Positions 53,649-64,000 of a DNA stretch of 64,000 nucleotides are shown one piece after another. Numbering within the stretch: position 1 is the first letter of the stretch; every line of letters starts with the position of its first letter. Where the stretch lies: assembly GCA_028583405.1 (NCBI GenBank), contig CM053260.1, positions 30,363,894 through 30,427,893 of the forward strand, written 5' to 3'. Both the position numbers and the translations under genes were made by a program. Below the pieces are notes generated by a model. That model was given only the letters and a program-made list of their open reading frames with translations, did no database searches and was not told the DNA's origin. Source of the stretch: Pogonophryne albipinna (taxonomy: Eukaryota > Chordata > Actinopteri > Perciformes > Artedidraconidae).

Positions 53649-54170
53649 CAATGTCTCAAAATGACTCTGCTGTAATTTCAACAAAGACTCTCAACAGGTA
53701 AGAACCAGACCAGAGGGAAAGAGAGAGCGTCTGTCTAACGGTGTGTGATTTACCCCAGAAGAAATAGAGTCCGAATGACAGCGAGGTGGAAGTGAGACAC
53801 ACAGAAGGAGCTCATATCGTTTTATTGAAGCTGGATACAAACCTCCACAGTTTGTCCTCAGGTAACGAGGCCATAAGACCCCCCCCAGCTGTCAGACCCC
53901 CCCCCCCAGCTGTCAGCGCTCGGCTCATATTAACACTCTCGCCTCTCTGCAGGTTCCCAAAGGCTTCGAGCGCTAACGCAGAGCTATTGTACGGCGGCTC
54001 AGAGGAGGTAAGTGAATACGGGAATTGTGCTTTGGGGAAATGGCTCTGCAGGTTAGTGGCGTCGGGCTTATTGTGGGATATAAAGGATATTTTACGACCA
54101 TTGGTCCACTCCTGAAGTGTTGACTTTACAGAGACGCTGTGACAAGGCTGCACGAGAGGCGGCGCTCTGA
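53649..54170 (+). CDS. Putative start of an unrecognised protein gene (2-3 short exons)
   Basis: In sequence not covered by repeats, exon 53649-53697 (acceptor gctcgcag, ATG at 53651, donor gtaagaac) encodes MSQNDSAVISTKTLN plus two bases of an Arg codon. Exon 53953-54007 (acceptor gcctctctgcag, donor gtaagtga) joins in phase to give RFPKASSANAELLYGGSEE. A possible third exon at 54132-54170 (acceptor gactttacag) adds RRCDKAAREAAL and a stop. The frame is also open from exon 2 through its donor to a stop at 54115, so the 3' end is uncertain. I do not recognise the protein. Strong splice sites and matching phase are the only evidence. Later exons may lie beyond the window. Confidence 0.4.
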
Positions 54171-54512
54171 CTGCAGTTAAGAGAGTTCTGTTTTGGCTTT
54201 TGAATGGATTATATTTGACGGTAAGGAGAGACAGGAGCAAAGGTCATGGCAGCAAGATTATGCCGAGGTAAAATACAAACAGTCATATTCAAAACACAAA
54301 CTTGAAAGAAAACCAATATACATTGATCGTCTATAAGCCCTGTTTTCCCCTGAAGTAGTTCAAGCACGACAATAGCAAACGTGTCTTTTATACTTTATAA
54401 AATACTCTCTGACAAAAAATATATTTTTGAGTTTCAATTTTTTTGTTTAATGACAGCTTAACACGCCACATTTATGGCAAACCATTTTGTGTCGTTATGC
54501 GAAAGCACTAAG

Positions 54513-55018
54513 TGTCACAATCTTATGAAGGACCCAAATGCAGCACTCGAGAAACCACGGAGTATTGGTAATGTACTTTATTGGTAATAATACCAGAGCA
54601 GAGGAATACCGGATGATGTACAGGCAAACGAACCGGAGGACAGCGGGCAGAAGGTGAGTCAGGGCCGGGCAGAGGGTCAGGGAGCAGGCGAGGCGGTCAG
54701 CGTAGGTACAGGCAGGGTCAGACAGCAGGCAAGGCAGGATAGTCCAAGGACAGGCAGGATCAGGGATCAGGCAGAGCAGGCAGGTCGGGGACAGGCAGGG
54801 TCGGAACCGGGTAGGCAATCTGATGACAAACGTGTGAAAGACTAGCATGAAGACAAAGTACGATCTGGCAACAGGTGTGTGTCTGGTGAGGGTTTAAATA
54901 CTGGCAGTGAAGCTAATGAGTGCAGAAGAGAAAGAGAGTGAGCAAAAACGTGGGTGTGGTTAACAGGTGAGACAGGTGAATGGAAAACTACTGGTGAAAG
55001 ATGGAGCAGACTGTGACA
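54513..55018 (-). mobile_element. Solo LTR, gypsy-type (tentative family)
   Basis: 506 bp, TGTCACAGTC to ATTGTGACA on the minus strand, with an exact 5-bp duplication CTAAG (54508-54512 and 55019-55023). It has TATA-like agtatttaaaccc near 54900, polyadenylation signal ccaataaag near 54585 and gcatttgggtcctt near the 3' end, all on the minus strand. No internal genes are present. Confidence 0.85.
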
Positions 55019-55267
55019 CTAAGACTTATTAAACTGTATGTTTTGGATAGGCTGCACTGACAATTTAGTGATAAACGTTGCCTTTTTTTACCACTTCTCA
55101 TTCCGTATTTATCTATATTGACGCTTATTCAATTTCAAAACTAGCTTTTCTATGACAATGAACAAGAACTTGATCATGAACGTCATGGGTTTGTTGCAAT
55201 AGTTTACTGTCAGGAAATGTACAACCTAACCCTGGTCCGCCCAGTAGTAGTAGTCAGATCGCTACTC

Positions 55268-56129
55268 CTGCTGATTTTAAAGCTAGGTCTGGGTTGGGTT
55301 TCATCCACTTGAATGTGCGCAGTCTGTTAGGTAAACTAGATTGTGTCCGTATCTGGGCTCGACTGACGCTGACGTCATTGTTTTATCAGAAACATGGCTA
55401 AATAAATCTATTTTGGCCTCTGACATTGCCTTAAATGGTTTTAATGTGTATCGTACCGACCGGCCTAATAAAGGTGGCGGCGTTGCCATTTATGTTAAGA
55501 ATAAGTTCAGTGTAACCACATTAGTTTCCAAATCGATCAGTAAGCAATTTGAATTTTTAGCCATAAATATAGAAGTGGCAAAGGGTCAACAGGTCATGGT
55601 AGTGGGCTGTTACAGACCCCCCTCAGCTGTCAAGGACTCCTTGTCTTCACTAGCAAATCTTTTATCACAACTAGACTACAATGAAATAGTGCTACTTGGA
55701 GATTTTAACTGGGACTGGTTAACTGCAGTGTCAGAGGATTTTAAAAACCTTTGTATCTCTTTGAATGTTACTCAGATTGTGGACAGTCCTACTCGCCCTA
55801 ATATTAAGTCCCCAAATAAATCCTCCCTAATTGATCTCATTCTAACTAATGTTCCCCATAAATATTCATCTGTGGGAGTATTTGCAAATGATCTGAGTGA
55901 TCACTGTGCTGTAGCCACAATTAGGGACACTAAGGTCCAAAAGGTTAAACCTCGGATTATCAGTAAGAGAGACAAAAAACATTTTGTGGAGCAGGGTTTT
56001 GTTCATGATCTGTTTGGGTTTGATTGGGGTAAAATCGATCTGTGTGCTGATGTAGAAACTGCATGGTCTTATTTTTATCTTGGCTTTATGGAGATCATTG
56101 ATAGACATGCACCCCTGCGTACATTTTGA
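55268..56129 (+). pseudogene. LINE endonuclease domain
   Basis: GFIHLNVRSLLGKLD lies in one frame (about 55295), then after a shift ADVIVLSETWLNKS, GGGVAIYVKN, VVGCYRPPS, LLGDFNWDWL and DLSDHCAVATI. This is the APE-type endonuclease used to nick target DNA. A TGA at 56127-56129 interrupts the frame that otherwise continues into the reverse transcriptase. Confidence 0.92.
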
Positions 56130-57113
56130 GTAAAGGGACGAGACAATCCTTGGTTTTCTGCTAATCTGTCCAGTCTCCTTCATGAGAGAAACAAGGCCTG
56201 GGCAAAGGCTAGGAAATCAGGCTCAGAGGTAGAATGGCTGCGTTTTAGGCAGCTAAGGAATAGCTTCACTTCACATGTCAAAAGTGCTAAATCAAAGTAT
56301 TATCTGTCAGTAACCACAAAGAATCAGAATAATCCTGGAAAATTTTGGAAAGCCATTAAATCGATATCCACCGGTGAAATCCGTAATGAGCTACCTCCGT
56401 GCCTTACCACAGCATCTGGCTCTATATCGGACAGGGCTACCATGTTAAATTGTTTTAATGAGCATTTTGTGTCCTGTGGTTCTCTATTTGATTCTGTCAC
56501 TAACTCTGCTTCTGTGAACACTACAGTATGTGACTCTGAAAAACGTGTTTTGGAAAACCCTTTTAGTTTTACCCCTTTTATTGTTGATGTTGTTCGTGAA
56601 GCTTTAACCAAGTTATATCCTAAGAAACCGGCTGGCCTGGACAACATAGAACCTTTCTTTTTAAAGATAGCTGCAGATTTTATTGCTCCTCCTCTCACTA
56701 CTCTTTTTAACCTCTCCCTCAGCACTAACACAATTCCAAAATTGTGGAAGTCAGCGTATGTCCTGCCTTTGCTAAAAGGAGGGGAGGCCACCTTATTAAA
56801 TAACTATAGGCCAATCTCTAAGTGGTCAGTTCTGGCTAAGGTTCTTGAACGCTTAGTGAGTGAACAGGTAAAGGTGTTTTTATGTACAAATGACATCCTG
56901 TCTAAACATCAGTCAGGCTTCAGAAAGCAACACAGCACCATCACTGCCACAATGAAAGTGGTGAATGATGTGGCGAGTATTTTAGATAATAAGCAGAGTT
57001 GTGCAGCTCTATTTATTGACCTGTCCAAAGCGTTTGATACCGTTGATCATCGCATCTTAAAGCAGAGGCTAGCCAGTATTGGCATGTCCAGCCATGCAGT
57101 GGGTGGTTTGTGA
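56130..57113 (+). pseudogene. LINE reverse transcriptase, N-terminal half
   Basis: In the same frame as the endonuclease after its stop: NPWFSANLSSLLHERN, KPAGLDNIEPFFLK, NNYRPISKWSVLAKVLE, HQSGFRKQHSTITA and LFIDLSKAFDTVDHRIL. One extra base near 57105 ends the frame. Confidence 0.92.
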
Positions 57114-57676
57114 ACTACCTCTCTGAAAGGTCCCAATGTGTTCACTTTGATGGGCTGTCTTCTGAGTGGTTGAACATCACTAATGGTGTTCCCCAAGGTT
57201 CTGTTTTAGGTCCACTGTTATTCTCCATCTACATCAACAGTTTAGGTGAAAATGTGGATGAAGCTACTTTACATTTGTATGCGGATGATACCGTGATGTA
57301 CTGTGCAGGTCCCTCCATTCAGGAAGCTGGTGTTAAATTACAGGCTGTTTTTAACATTATTCTGACTCAGCTCTCTGAACTAAAGCTTCTTCTAAATGTT
57401 GAGAAAACCAAGGTAATGCTCTTTTCTGAAGCTAAAAAGACACCAGAGCCTGTTGTAGATATTGTAACTACGCAAGGAATAAAACTTGAAGTGGTGACCT
57501 GTTACAAATACCTTGGTATCTGGCTTGATGATTGTCTCACTTTTAAACTTCATGTCAATAACCTGCTTAAAAAGCTGAGGGTTATGCTAGGTTTCTTCTA
57601 CAGGAACAAGTCCTGTTTCTCGCTTGAGGCCAGGAAAAGGCTCTGTGACCTTTTGACCTGTGCTGGACTATGGTGA
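57110..57676 (+). pseudogene. LINE reverse transcriptase, C-terminal half
   Basis: 188 codons with [18 protein letters not shown] (about residue 25), the catalytic YADD (57-60), LNVEKTKVMLF and YKYLGIWLDDCLTF. A shift near 57665 ends it. Confidence 0.93.
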
Positions 57677-58113
57677 TTTGATTTATATGAATGCACCTGC
57701 CAATTGCCTGAACAAGTTAGATGCTGCGTATCACAGCGCACTGAGATTTGTGACAAACTGTAAAGCATTAACCCATCACTGTACCCTGTATTTCACTAAC
57801 TGTACGGAGGCTCAGTCACTGGTACATTTTTATATACAAAGCCATGTTAGGGAAACTTCCATCTTATATCTGCTCCCTGATCTCACGGAAAATTGTAAGT
57901 GGCTACTGCCTGAGATCGCATGCTGTGGTTTTATTAAATGTGCCAACTGCTAGGACTGTCTTAGGGAAGACAGCTTTTAGATGCGCAGCTCCTCTGTCTT
58001 GGAATAGTCTGCACATTAAATGGAAACTGAACAATCTGGTGCCACTAAATGTTTTTAAAGCTCGGTTGGATGCTACTCAATCGGAAGCTATTGGTACCTG
58101 TTTATGTGGATAA
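57660..58113 (+). pseudogene. LINE C-terminal domain, two frames
   Basis: VLDYGDLIYMNAPANCLNKL and YHSALRFVTNC in one frame, then after a shift GKLPSYICSLI, YCLRSHAVVLLNVP and FRCAAPLSWNSLH in another. This is the usual post-RT domain with its terminal Trp-Asn-Ser. Confidence 0.88.
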
Positions 58114-58270
58114 TTATGTAAATGATGCTGAATGATGTCCTTTTGTTGTTCTATTTATGTTTTTATGTTTCATGTGGAACTACTTGAGCAGGTCTCCCTT
58201 GAAAAAGAGATCAATGATCTCAATGGGATTTATCTGTATAAATAAAGGTTTGAAATGAAATGAAATGAAA

Positions 58271-58749
<479 letters not shown>

Positions 58750-58907
58750 TGTACCTTTGTTTATTGCAAAACTGTTTCTGGGAAGGACGAGTGGCTCTGA
58801 GTCAGCATATTCAACATTTGGCACGACAACACTGAAATCAATAACAGATCGGACCGCTCCTCAACGGGGTGGTCCACCACACCTTGTCATAATCAGGGGA
58901 AACACTG

Positions 58908-58909
<2 letters not shown>

Positions 58910-58975
<66 letters not shown>

Positions 58976-58989
58976 GCACACACACACAC
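58910..58989 (+). repeat. (CA)n microsatellite
   Basis: CA tract with two cg interruptions. Confidence 0.96.
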
Positions 58990-59118
58990 TGTCCAGTTTA
59001 ACTCTCACTGTCCAGGATTAAAGTGTGTTTGACAGGAGTTCTGGATTACACCGCTATTGTCTTTCTCGGAATCTCGATCCTATAATAATATTTTGATGCT
59101 TTTATCAAAACACTGGAA

Positions 59119-59119
59119 C

Positions 59120-59196
<77 letters not shown>
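59119..59196 (+). repeat. (CA)n microsatellite leading into the 57-bp array
   Basis: CA tract with one 'aaa' interruption, directly abutting the satellite. Confidence 0.96.
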
Positions 59197-59197
<1 letters not shown>

Positions 59198-59200
59198 CGA

Positions 59201-60810
59201 GGACTCTTTAAAGTAGAGACACTACATACTGATATACACCTGAACATCAGCAGGAGAGGACTCTTTAAAGTAGAGACACTACATACTGATATACACCTGA
59301 ACATCAGCAGGAGAGGACTCTTTAAAGTAGAGACACTACATACTGATATACACCTGAACATCAGCAGGAGAGGACTCTTTAAAGTAGAGACACTACATAC
59401 TGATATACACCTGAACATCAGCAGGAGAGGACTCTTTAAAGTAGAGACACTACATACTGATATACACCTGAACATCAGCAGGAGAGGACTCTTTAAAGTA
59501 GAGACACTACATACTGATATACACCTGAACATCAGCAGGAGAGGACTCTTTAAAGTAGAGACACTACATACTGATATACACCTGAACATCAGCAGGAGAG
59601 GACTCTTTAAAGTAGAGACACTACATACTGATATACACCTGAACATCAGCAGGAGAGGACTCTTTAAAGTAGAGACACTACATGCTGATATACACCTGAA
59701 CATCAGCAGGAGAGGACTCTTTAAAGTAGAGACACTACATACTGATATATACCTGAACATCAGCAGGAGAAGACTCTTTAAAGTAGAGACAATACATACT
59801 GATATACACCTGAACATCAGCAGGAGAGGACTCTTTAAAGTAGAGACACTACATACTGATATACACCTGAACATCAGCAGGAGAGGACTCTTTAAAGTAG
59901 AGACACTACATACTGATGTACACCTGAACATCAGCAGGAGAGGACTCTTTAAAGTAGAGACACTACATACTGATATACACCTGAACATCAGCAGGAGAGG
60001 ACTCTTTAAAGTAGAGACACTACATACTGATATACACCTGAACATCAGCAGGAGATGACTCTTTAAAGTAGAGACACTACATACTGATATACACCTGAAC
60101 ATCAGCAGGAGAGGACTCTTTAAAGTAGAGACACATACTGATATACACCTGAACATCAGCAGGAGAGGACTCTTTAAAGTAGAGACACTACATACTGATA
60201 TACACCTGAACATCAGCTGGAGAGGACTCTTTAAAGTAGAGACACTACATACTGATATACACCTGAACATCAGCAGGAGATGACTCTTTAAAGTAGAGAC
60301 ACTACATACTGATATACAGCTGAACATCAGCAGGAGAGGACTCTTTAAAGTAGAGACACTACATACTGATATACACCTGAACATCAGCAGGAGAGGACTC
60401 TTTAAAGTAGAGACACATACTGATATACACCTGAACATCAGCAGGAGAGGACTCTTTCAAGTAGAGACACTACATACTGATATACACCTGAACATCAGCA
60501 GGAGAGGACTCTTTAAAGTAGAGACACTACATACTGATGTACACCTGAACATCAGCAGAATAGGACTCTTTAAAGTAGAGACTCTACATACTGATATACA
60601 CCTGAACATCAGCAGGAGAGGACTCTTTAAAGTAGAGACACTACATACTGATATACACCTGAACATCAGCAGGAGAGGACTCTTTAAATTAGAGACACAT
60701 ACTGATATACACCTGAAAATCAGCAGGAGAGGACTCTTTCAAGTAGAGACACTACATACTGATATACACCTGAGAGGACTCTTTAAAGTAGAGACACTAC
60801 ATACTGATAT
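59201..60810 (+). repeat. Second 57-bp satellite, about 28 copies
   Basis: Units of 57 bp (ggactctttaaagtagag, acactacatactgatatac, acctgaacatcagcaggaga), unrelated in sequence to the satellite at 25-29 kb. 53-bp variants lacking 'ctac' recur about every 281 bp in the right half. The period is a multiple of three, so repeat-only open frames of over 300 codons appear on both strands. Confidence 0.97.
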
Positions 60811-61629
60811 AACTACTAGATAATAATCTACAAGAAGAATCTCTTCAGTTAATGTAGCCGTAAGAAATACTTCGACCACAGGAAGTACTAAGTACTAGTC
60901 ATTGAAATGATGCTGAAACAAAACACATGTTGAGTCTGAGAGATGGGACTTTGATCAGTCGTTGCAATATGATGCTCCGATAATCTCGTACAATGCCAAG
61001 AGGAGAAACTCTGAAACCCAAATCACATGTTCCCCCGCTCTGCCACGAGGCTTTGATTTGAGGGGGACACAATGAAGGGAAAACATGGTGTTCTACAGGA
61101 AAACATCATAAGAAGTGAAAACAGAAAAGGGTATGACTCAGATCAGAGACAGGAAACACAGAGACGTGTTTTGAAATGCTTGCTACAAACATTCATGTTG
61201 ACCAAATGAGTCCCACTCATTCGGGATTAGTCATGGTTTAAATTCTGCTGCAGTTTGAGTGGATTTTGCCAAAATTACTCAATCCTGTTTCACAAGGAAC
61301 CATCGCAGAGTGAGATGCAGACCGGCATATCTGTGGCAACCGATGGAGCACAAACTCATTTCATCTTCCTCCTCAAACCAAAGAATGCTGCAGAGCCTCT
61401 GCTTTCAATTGTTCCGCTCGTGTTTTCATTGGAAACAAATGCCTGTGTTTTGTTTGGGTTAAAGTCAGGGGGTTATATTCAGTAGGAATCAACAACACAG
61501 AACATTTCGAAACCGAGGGCAAGCGGTCCAACATCAGCATTTTAGGATGTGTGCCTGCTCAGTTCAGGACCATGAAGAAGAGTGCATGTGACTGTGGATA
61601 ATCAACATCTCTATAAGTCAAGTGACCGC
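60811..61629. other. Non-coding stretch
   Basis: Apparently single-copy. Short frames at 61255-61485 have no recognised domain or splice pattern. Confidence 0.4.
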
Positions 61630-62202
61630 TGTAGCCACCTTTAGCTTAGCGGTAGTGACGTGAAGTCATGTGACCGTGCTGTAGTTCCTTTATAGCCCAT
61701 CATTAGCCACCTTTAGCTTAGCGGTGGTGACGTGAAGTCATGTGACCGTGCTGTAGTTCCTTTATAGCCCAACATTAGCCACCTTTCGCTTAGCGGTGGT
61801 GACGTGAATTCATGTGACCGTGCTGTAGTTCCTTTATAGCCCACATTAGCCACCTTTAGCTTAGCGGTGGTGACGTGAAGTTATGTGACCGTGCTGTAGT
61901 TCCTTTATAGTCCAAAATTAGCCTCCTTTAGCTTAGCGGTGGTGACCTGAAGTCATGTGACCGTGCTGTAGTTCCTTTATAGCCCAACATTAGCCTCCTT
62001 TAGCTTAGCGGTGGTGACGTGAAGTCATGTGACCGTGCTGTAGTTCCTTTATAGCCCAACATTAGCCACCTTTAGCTTAGCGGTGGTGACCTGAAGTCAT
62101 GTGACCGTGCTGTAGTTCCTTTATAGCCCAACATTAGCCACCTTTAGCTTAGCGGTGGTGACGTGAAGTCATGTGACCGTGCTGTAGTTCCTTTATAGCT
62201 AA
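61630..62202 (-). repeat. 72-bp minisatellite, array 5 (inverted)
   Basis: About eight copies on the minus strand. Confidence 0.96.
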
Positions 62203-62886
62203 ATTGTCGCAGAGTGCTGGGCTCAAAGTTGACATTATTATAGATGAAACAAGAAAGAGACAAAACAACTACAAAAAAGATGCATAATACGAATGTAAAT
62301 AAAGTAGAGCCAAATATGCTGAACAAATTCAAAGACACATCAAAATACTTTTGCAGTAGTAAAGTAAAATAACCCATATGTTTTGATTGTTGGTTATTGC
62401 AACTGGTAGGTTTGACCTGTCTTCTCAGCCATATGCAGCCTTGTTTTCATTATGATTATAACAATAACTATTCAGAATCAGAATACCTTTATTCTTCCCA
62501 CAGAGGGGAAAATGTGCATTTGTTACAGCAAGAAAACAGCCAAAGACAGCTACGACATACAGCACCTTCAACAGGAGTGATACAGTCAGCGTTAACACGC
62601 TCGCTGCTACAGGGATTGAACCTGTTTTGATTTTGGTTCAGACTCTCCAACCTGCTGACAGGTTACATAAACCCCCGGCCAACACATAACCGCCGTCTTT
62701 GTTTGGAGGCAGCCGAGGTGTTTACTGCAGGCAGCAGCTGCTCAGAGAGAAAGGAGAAAGGAGCTCTTTCACCTTGGAGGGTGAGGGTCTGACAGAGAGA
62801 AAGGTGAGATGGAGAGATAACGCAGAGGAAAAAGTCATGATGAGAAAGTGAGCAAAGAGACAGGTAGGTAACCTTAAAGCAGAGCA
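62203..62886. other. Non-coding stretch with a short dispersed-repeat tail
   Basis: At about 62472-62560, attcagaatcagaatacctt ... cacagaggggaaaatgtgca resembles the 3' tail shared by many fish SINE/LINE copies. 62640-62880 is somewhat GC-richer but has no clear exon. Confidence 0.4.
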
Positions 62887-63260
62887 GGGGTGCCAAACTC
62901 TATTTAATCGCGGGCCACATTAGCATTATGGTTGCACTCAAAGAGCCGGTTGTTACTTTAAGACTATATAAAAGAAGATATAGATTTAAATACATAATAT
63001 AAACTAATATATTACATTACATTATTGCCTCTGCATTGGATTATTATCGGATAGGATAATAACTTCATAATTAATTACGTCTGAAAGCAGAAGTCTAGGG
63101 CAAATAATTGCAAGTCTCTTCAGTGCTCTTGTCACAAAATGAGATGCATTGTGGGACATGTAGTTTATGGGCAACGTGCTTCTGTAAAGTGGCATTTAAC
63201 CGTATAATAAACTTATTTTATTCTTTGCAAGCTCTAGCGGGACACATAAAATAAAGTTAA
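62887..63260 (+). mobile_element. hAT-type element, one end only
   Basis: caggggtgccaaactctatt, then atcgcgggccacatt is a standard hAT terminus. The matching opposite end is not found, so the copy is truncated. ctctagcgggacacataaaa near 63230 may be the decayed right part. Confidence 0.55.
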
Positions 63261-63319
63261 AGGATAGAAAAAGTCCTTTGTGGGGCTCTCATTCACAGCA
63301 TGGGATGGATTTATGTTTT

Positions 63320-63670
63320 TTATGGAAAATGTCCACTGAAACTCCTGAGGCAATACCGAGATTCTCCCACTGGTCTGCTTTCTGTCCCCAGAGTCAGAAC
63401 TAAACATGGAGAAGTTCAGTTATTATGCTCCAAATATCTGGAACAACCTCCCAGAAACCGGCAGGACTTTTATTTTTGCCGCTGATTTTCATTGAACTAT
63501 TCATATAAACTGCACTGTAACTTTTATTCATGTACCTTTGTCACGTTTTATTATATTTGCTTTTAAATGAGTGTTTTAAAATGCCATTTTATGATATGTC
63601 TCCGCTGCACTATTTCTTAATGCTCTTAATGTCTTTCATTTTTGTAATGTACTTGTAAATAAAGATAAGG
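63320..63670 (+). mobile_element. LINE 3' end fragment
   Basis: Two broken frames give LLSVPRVRTKHGEVQ and YYAPNIWNNLPETG, the end of the C-terminal domain of an L2/CR1-type ORF2. An AT-rich 3' UTR follows, ending gtacttgtaaataaagataagg. The rest of the element is absent. Confidence 0.65.
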
Positions 63671-64000
63671 TATGAAGTATTGATGCCAAGTTGGGAAATG
63701 TTTGTGTTGCAGCAGCATCAAAAGACAAGGCATTGCACATTAGAGAAATTAAAAGACTAGAAATAAACAATCCATCATGTAAACATCTCAAATAGAAATA
63801 AAATAGCATTACATTTTAAATATACATTTGTGTGGCACAGTAACACCGTCCAACTTCCCCTATTGCTACGGCCATAAGTCTTACAGATGCCAGAAGGCTT
63901 TTGCAGGTGAATCTCTGTTAGAGTCTAGTATTTGTCATACCTTCATGCTATGGTCTGGGGTTTCTGATTTACCGTGGAGGTCTTGGCTCCTCTCCTCCCA
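63671..64000. other. Right-edge stretch
   Basis: AT-rich, with no feature I can support. Confidence 0.35.

Larger units (their letters stand above)
55200..58270 (+). mobile_element. Rex1/CR1-like LINE, decayed copy
   Basis: The order is APE endonuclease, reverse transcriptase, C-terminal domain, then a short 3' UTR with gcaggtctcccttgaaaaagag, atctgtataaataaagg and a (tgaaa)n tail at about 58244-58269. It is broken by frameshifts near 55350, 57105, 57665 and 57800-57850 and by an in-frame stop at 56127. The clade assignment is from motif style only. It belongs to a family different from the L2 copy at 41-45 kb. Confidence 0.88.

Noticed and set aside
54495..54848. 117-codon minus-strand frame rich in Pro/Cys/Leu
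   Set aside because: It lies wholly within the solo LTR.
59057..60438. 333-codon plus-strand and 452-codon minus-strand frames
   Set aside because: Both come from the 57-bp satellite. Being open on both strands is expected for a stop-free unit whose length is a multiple of three.

Overview
The window looks like nuclear DNA from a ray-finned fish, probably a percomorph teleost. I infer this from very long CA/GT microsatellites, fish-type L2 and Rex1/CR1-like LINEs, several hAT and Tc1-like relics, gypsy-type solo LTRs, and a host gene with short vertebrate-style exons. It is mostly repeats. A run of exactly 1,000 N (18001-19000) is an assembly gap.

Host genes. The one confidently recognised gene is the 5' part of uqcc1 (ubiquinol-cytochrome c reductase complex assembly factor 1, Cbp3 family) on the minus strand. 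Six coding exons lie at 14816-14884, 9236-9322, 3504-3611, 2871-2943, 2695-2752 and 2483-2591. They join in phase to 168 codons, and the C-terminal part lies off the left edge. Its introns carry a 33-bp satellite of about 4.7 kb, a 72-bp minisatellite, long CA/GT tracts, and arrays that contain copies of the gene's own 5' splice sites. A second, tentative gene start is seen on the plus strand at 53649-54170, as two or three short exons that join in phase.

Layout. 1-2462: a 38-bp minisatellite ending in a terminal-repeat-like flank, next to uqcc1 exon 6. 2483-15082: uqcc1. 16247-24307: a MITE copy split by a 6.2-kb hAT element (8-bp target duplication CTATAAAG), which holds a large palindrome, a Tc1-like relic and the gap; then a 72-bp array and a flank duplicated from uqcc1 intron 2. 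25040-29160: a 57-bp satellite grown inside a dispersed fish repeat. 30832-31545: a second full MITE copy, inverted. 33590-34510: nested terminal-inverted-repeat elements. 35226-40830: more MITE/72-bp arrays, long CA tracts and a 37-bp minisatellite. 41019-44950: a broken L2 LINE (minus). 45065-47605: hAT elements nested in one another, each with an exact 8-bp target duplication. 47726-48084: a solo LTR. 50934-53545: an inverted-repeat element carrying the 38-bp minisatellite and another element inside it. 54513-55018: a second solo LTR. 55200-58270: a second broken LINE (plus). 59201-60810: another 57-bp array. 61630-62202: a 72-bp array. 62887-63670: hAT-end and LINE-tail fragments.

The recurring theme is local tandem amplification. 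At least four of the minisatellite families (72, 57, 33/48 and 37 bp) are segments of dispersed elements multiplied in place, with unamplified flanks still visible. In uqcc1 the same process has copied functional 5' splice sites. No bacterial-type operons, CRISPR arrays, tRNA or rRNA genes were seen.
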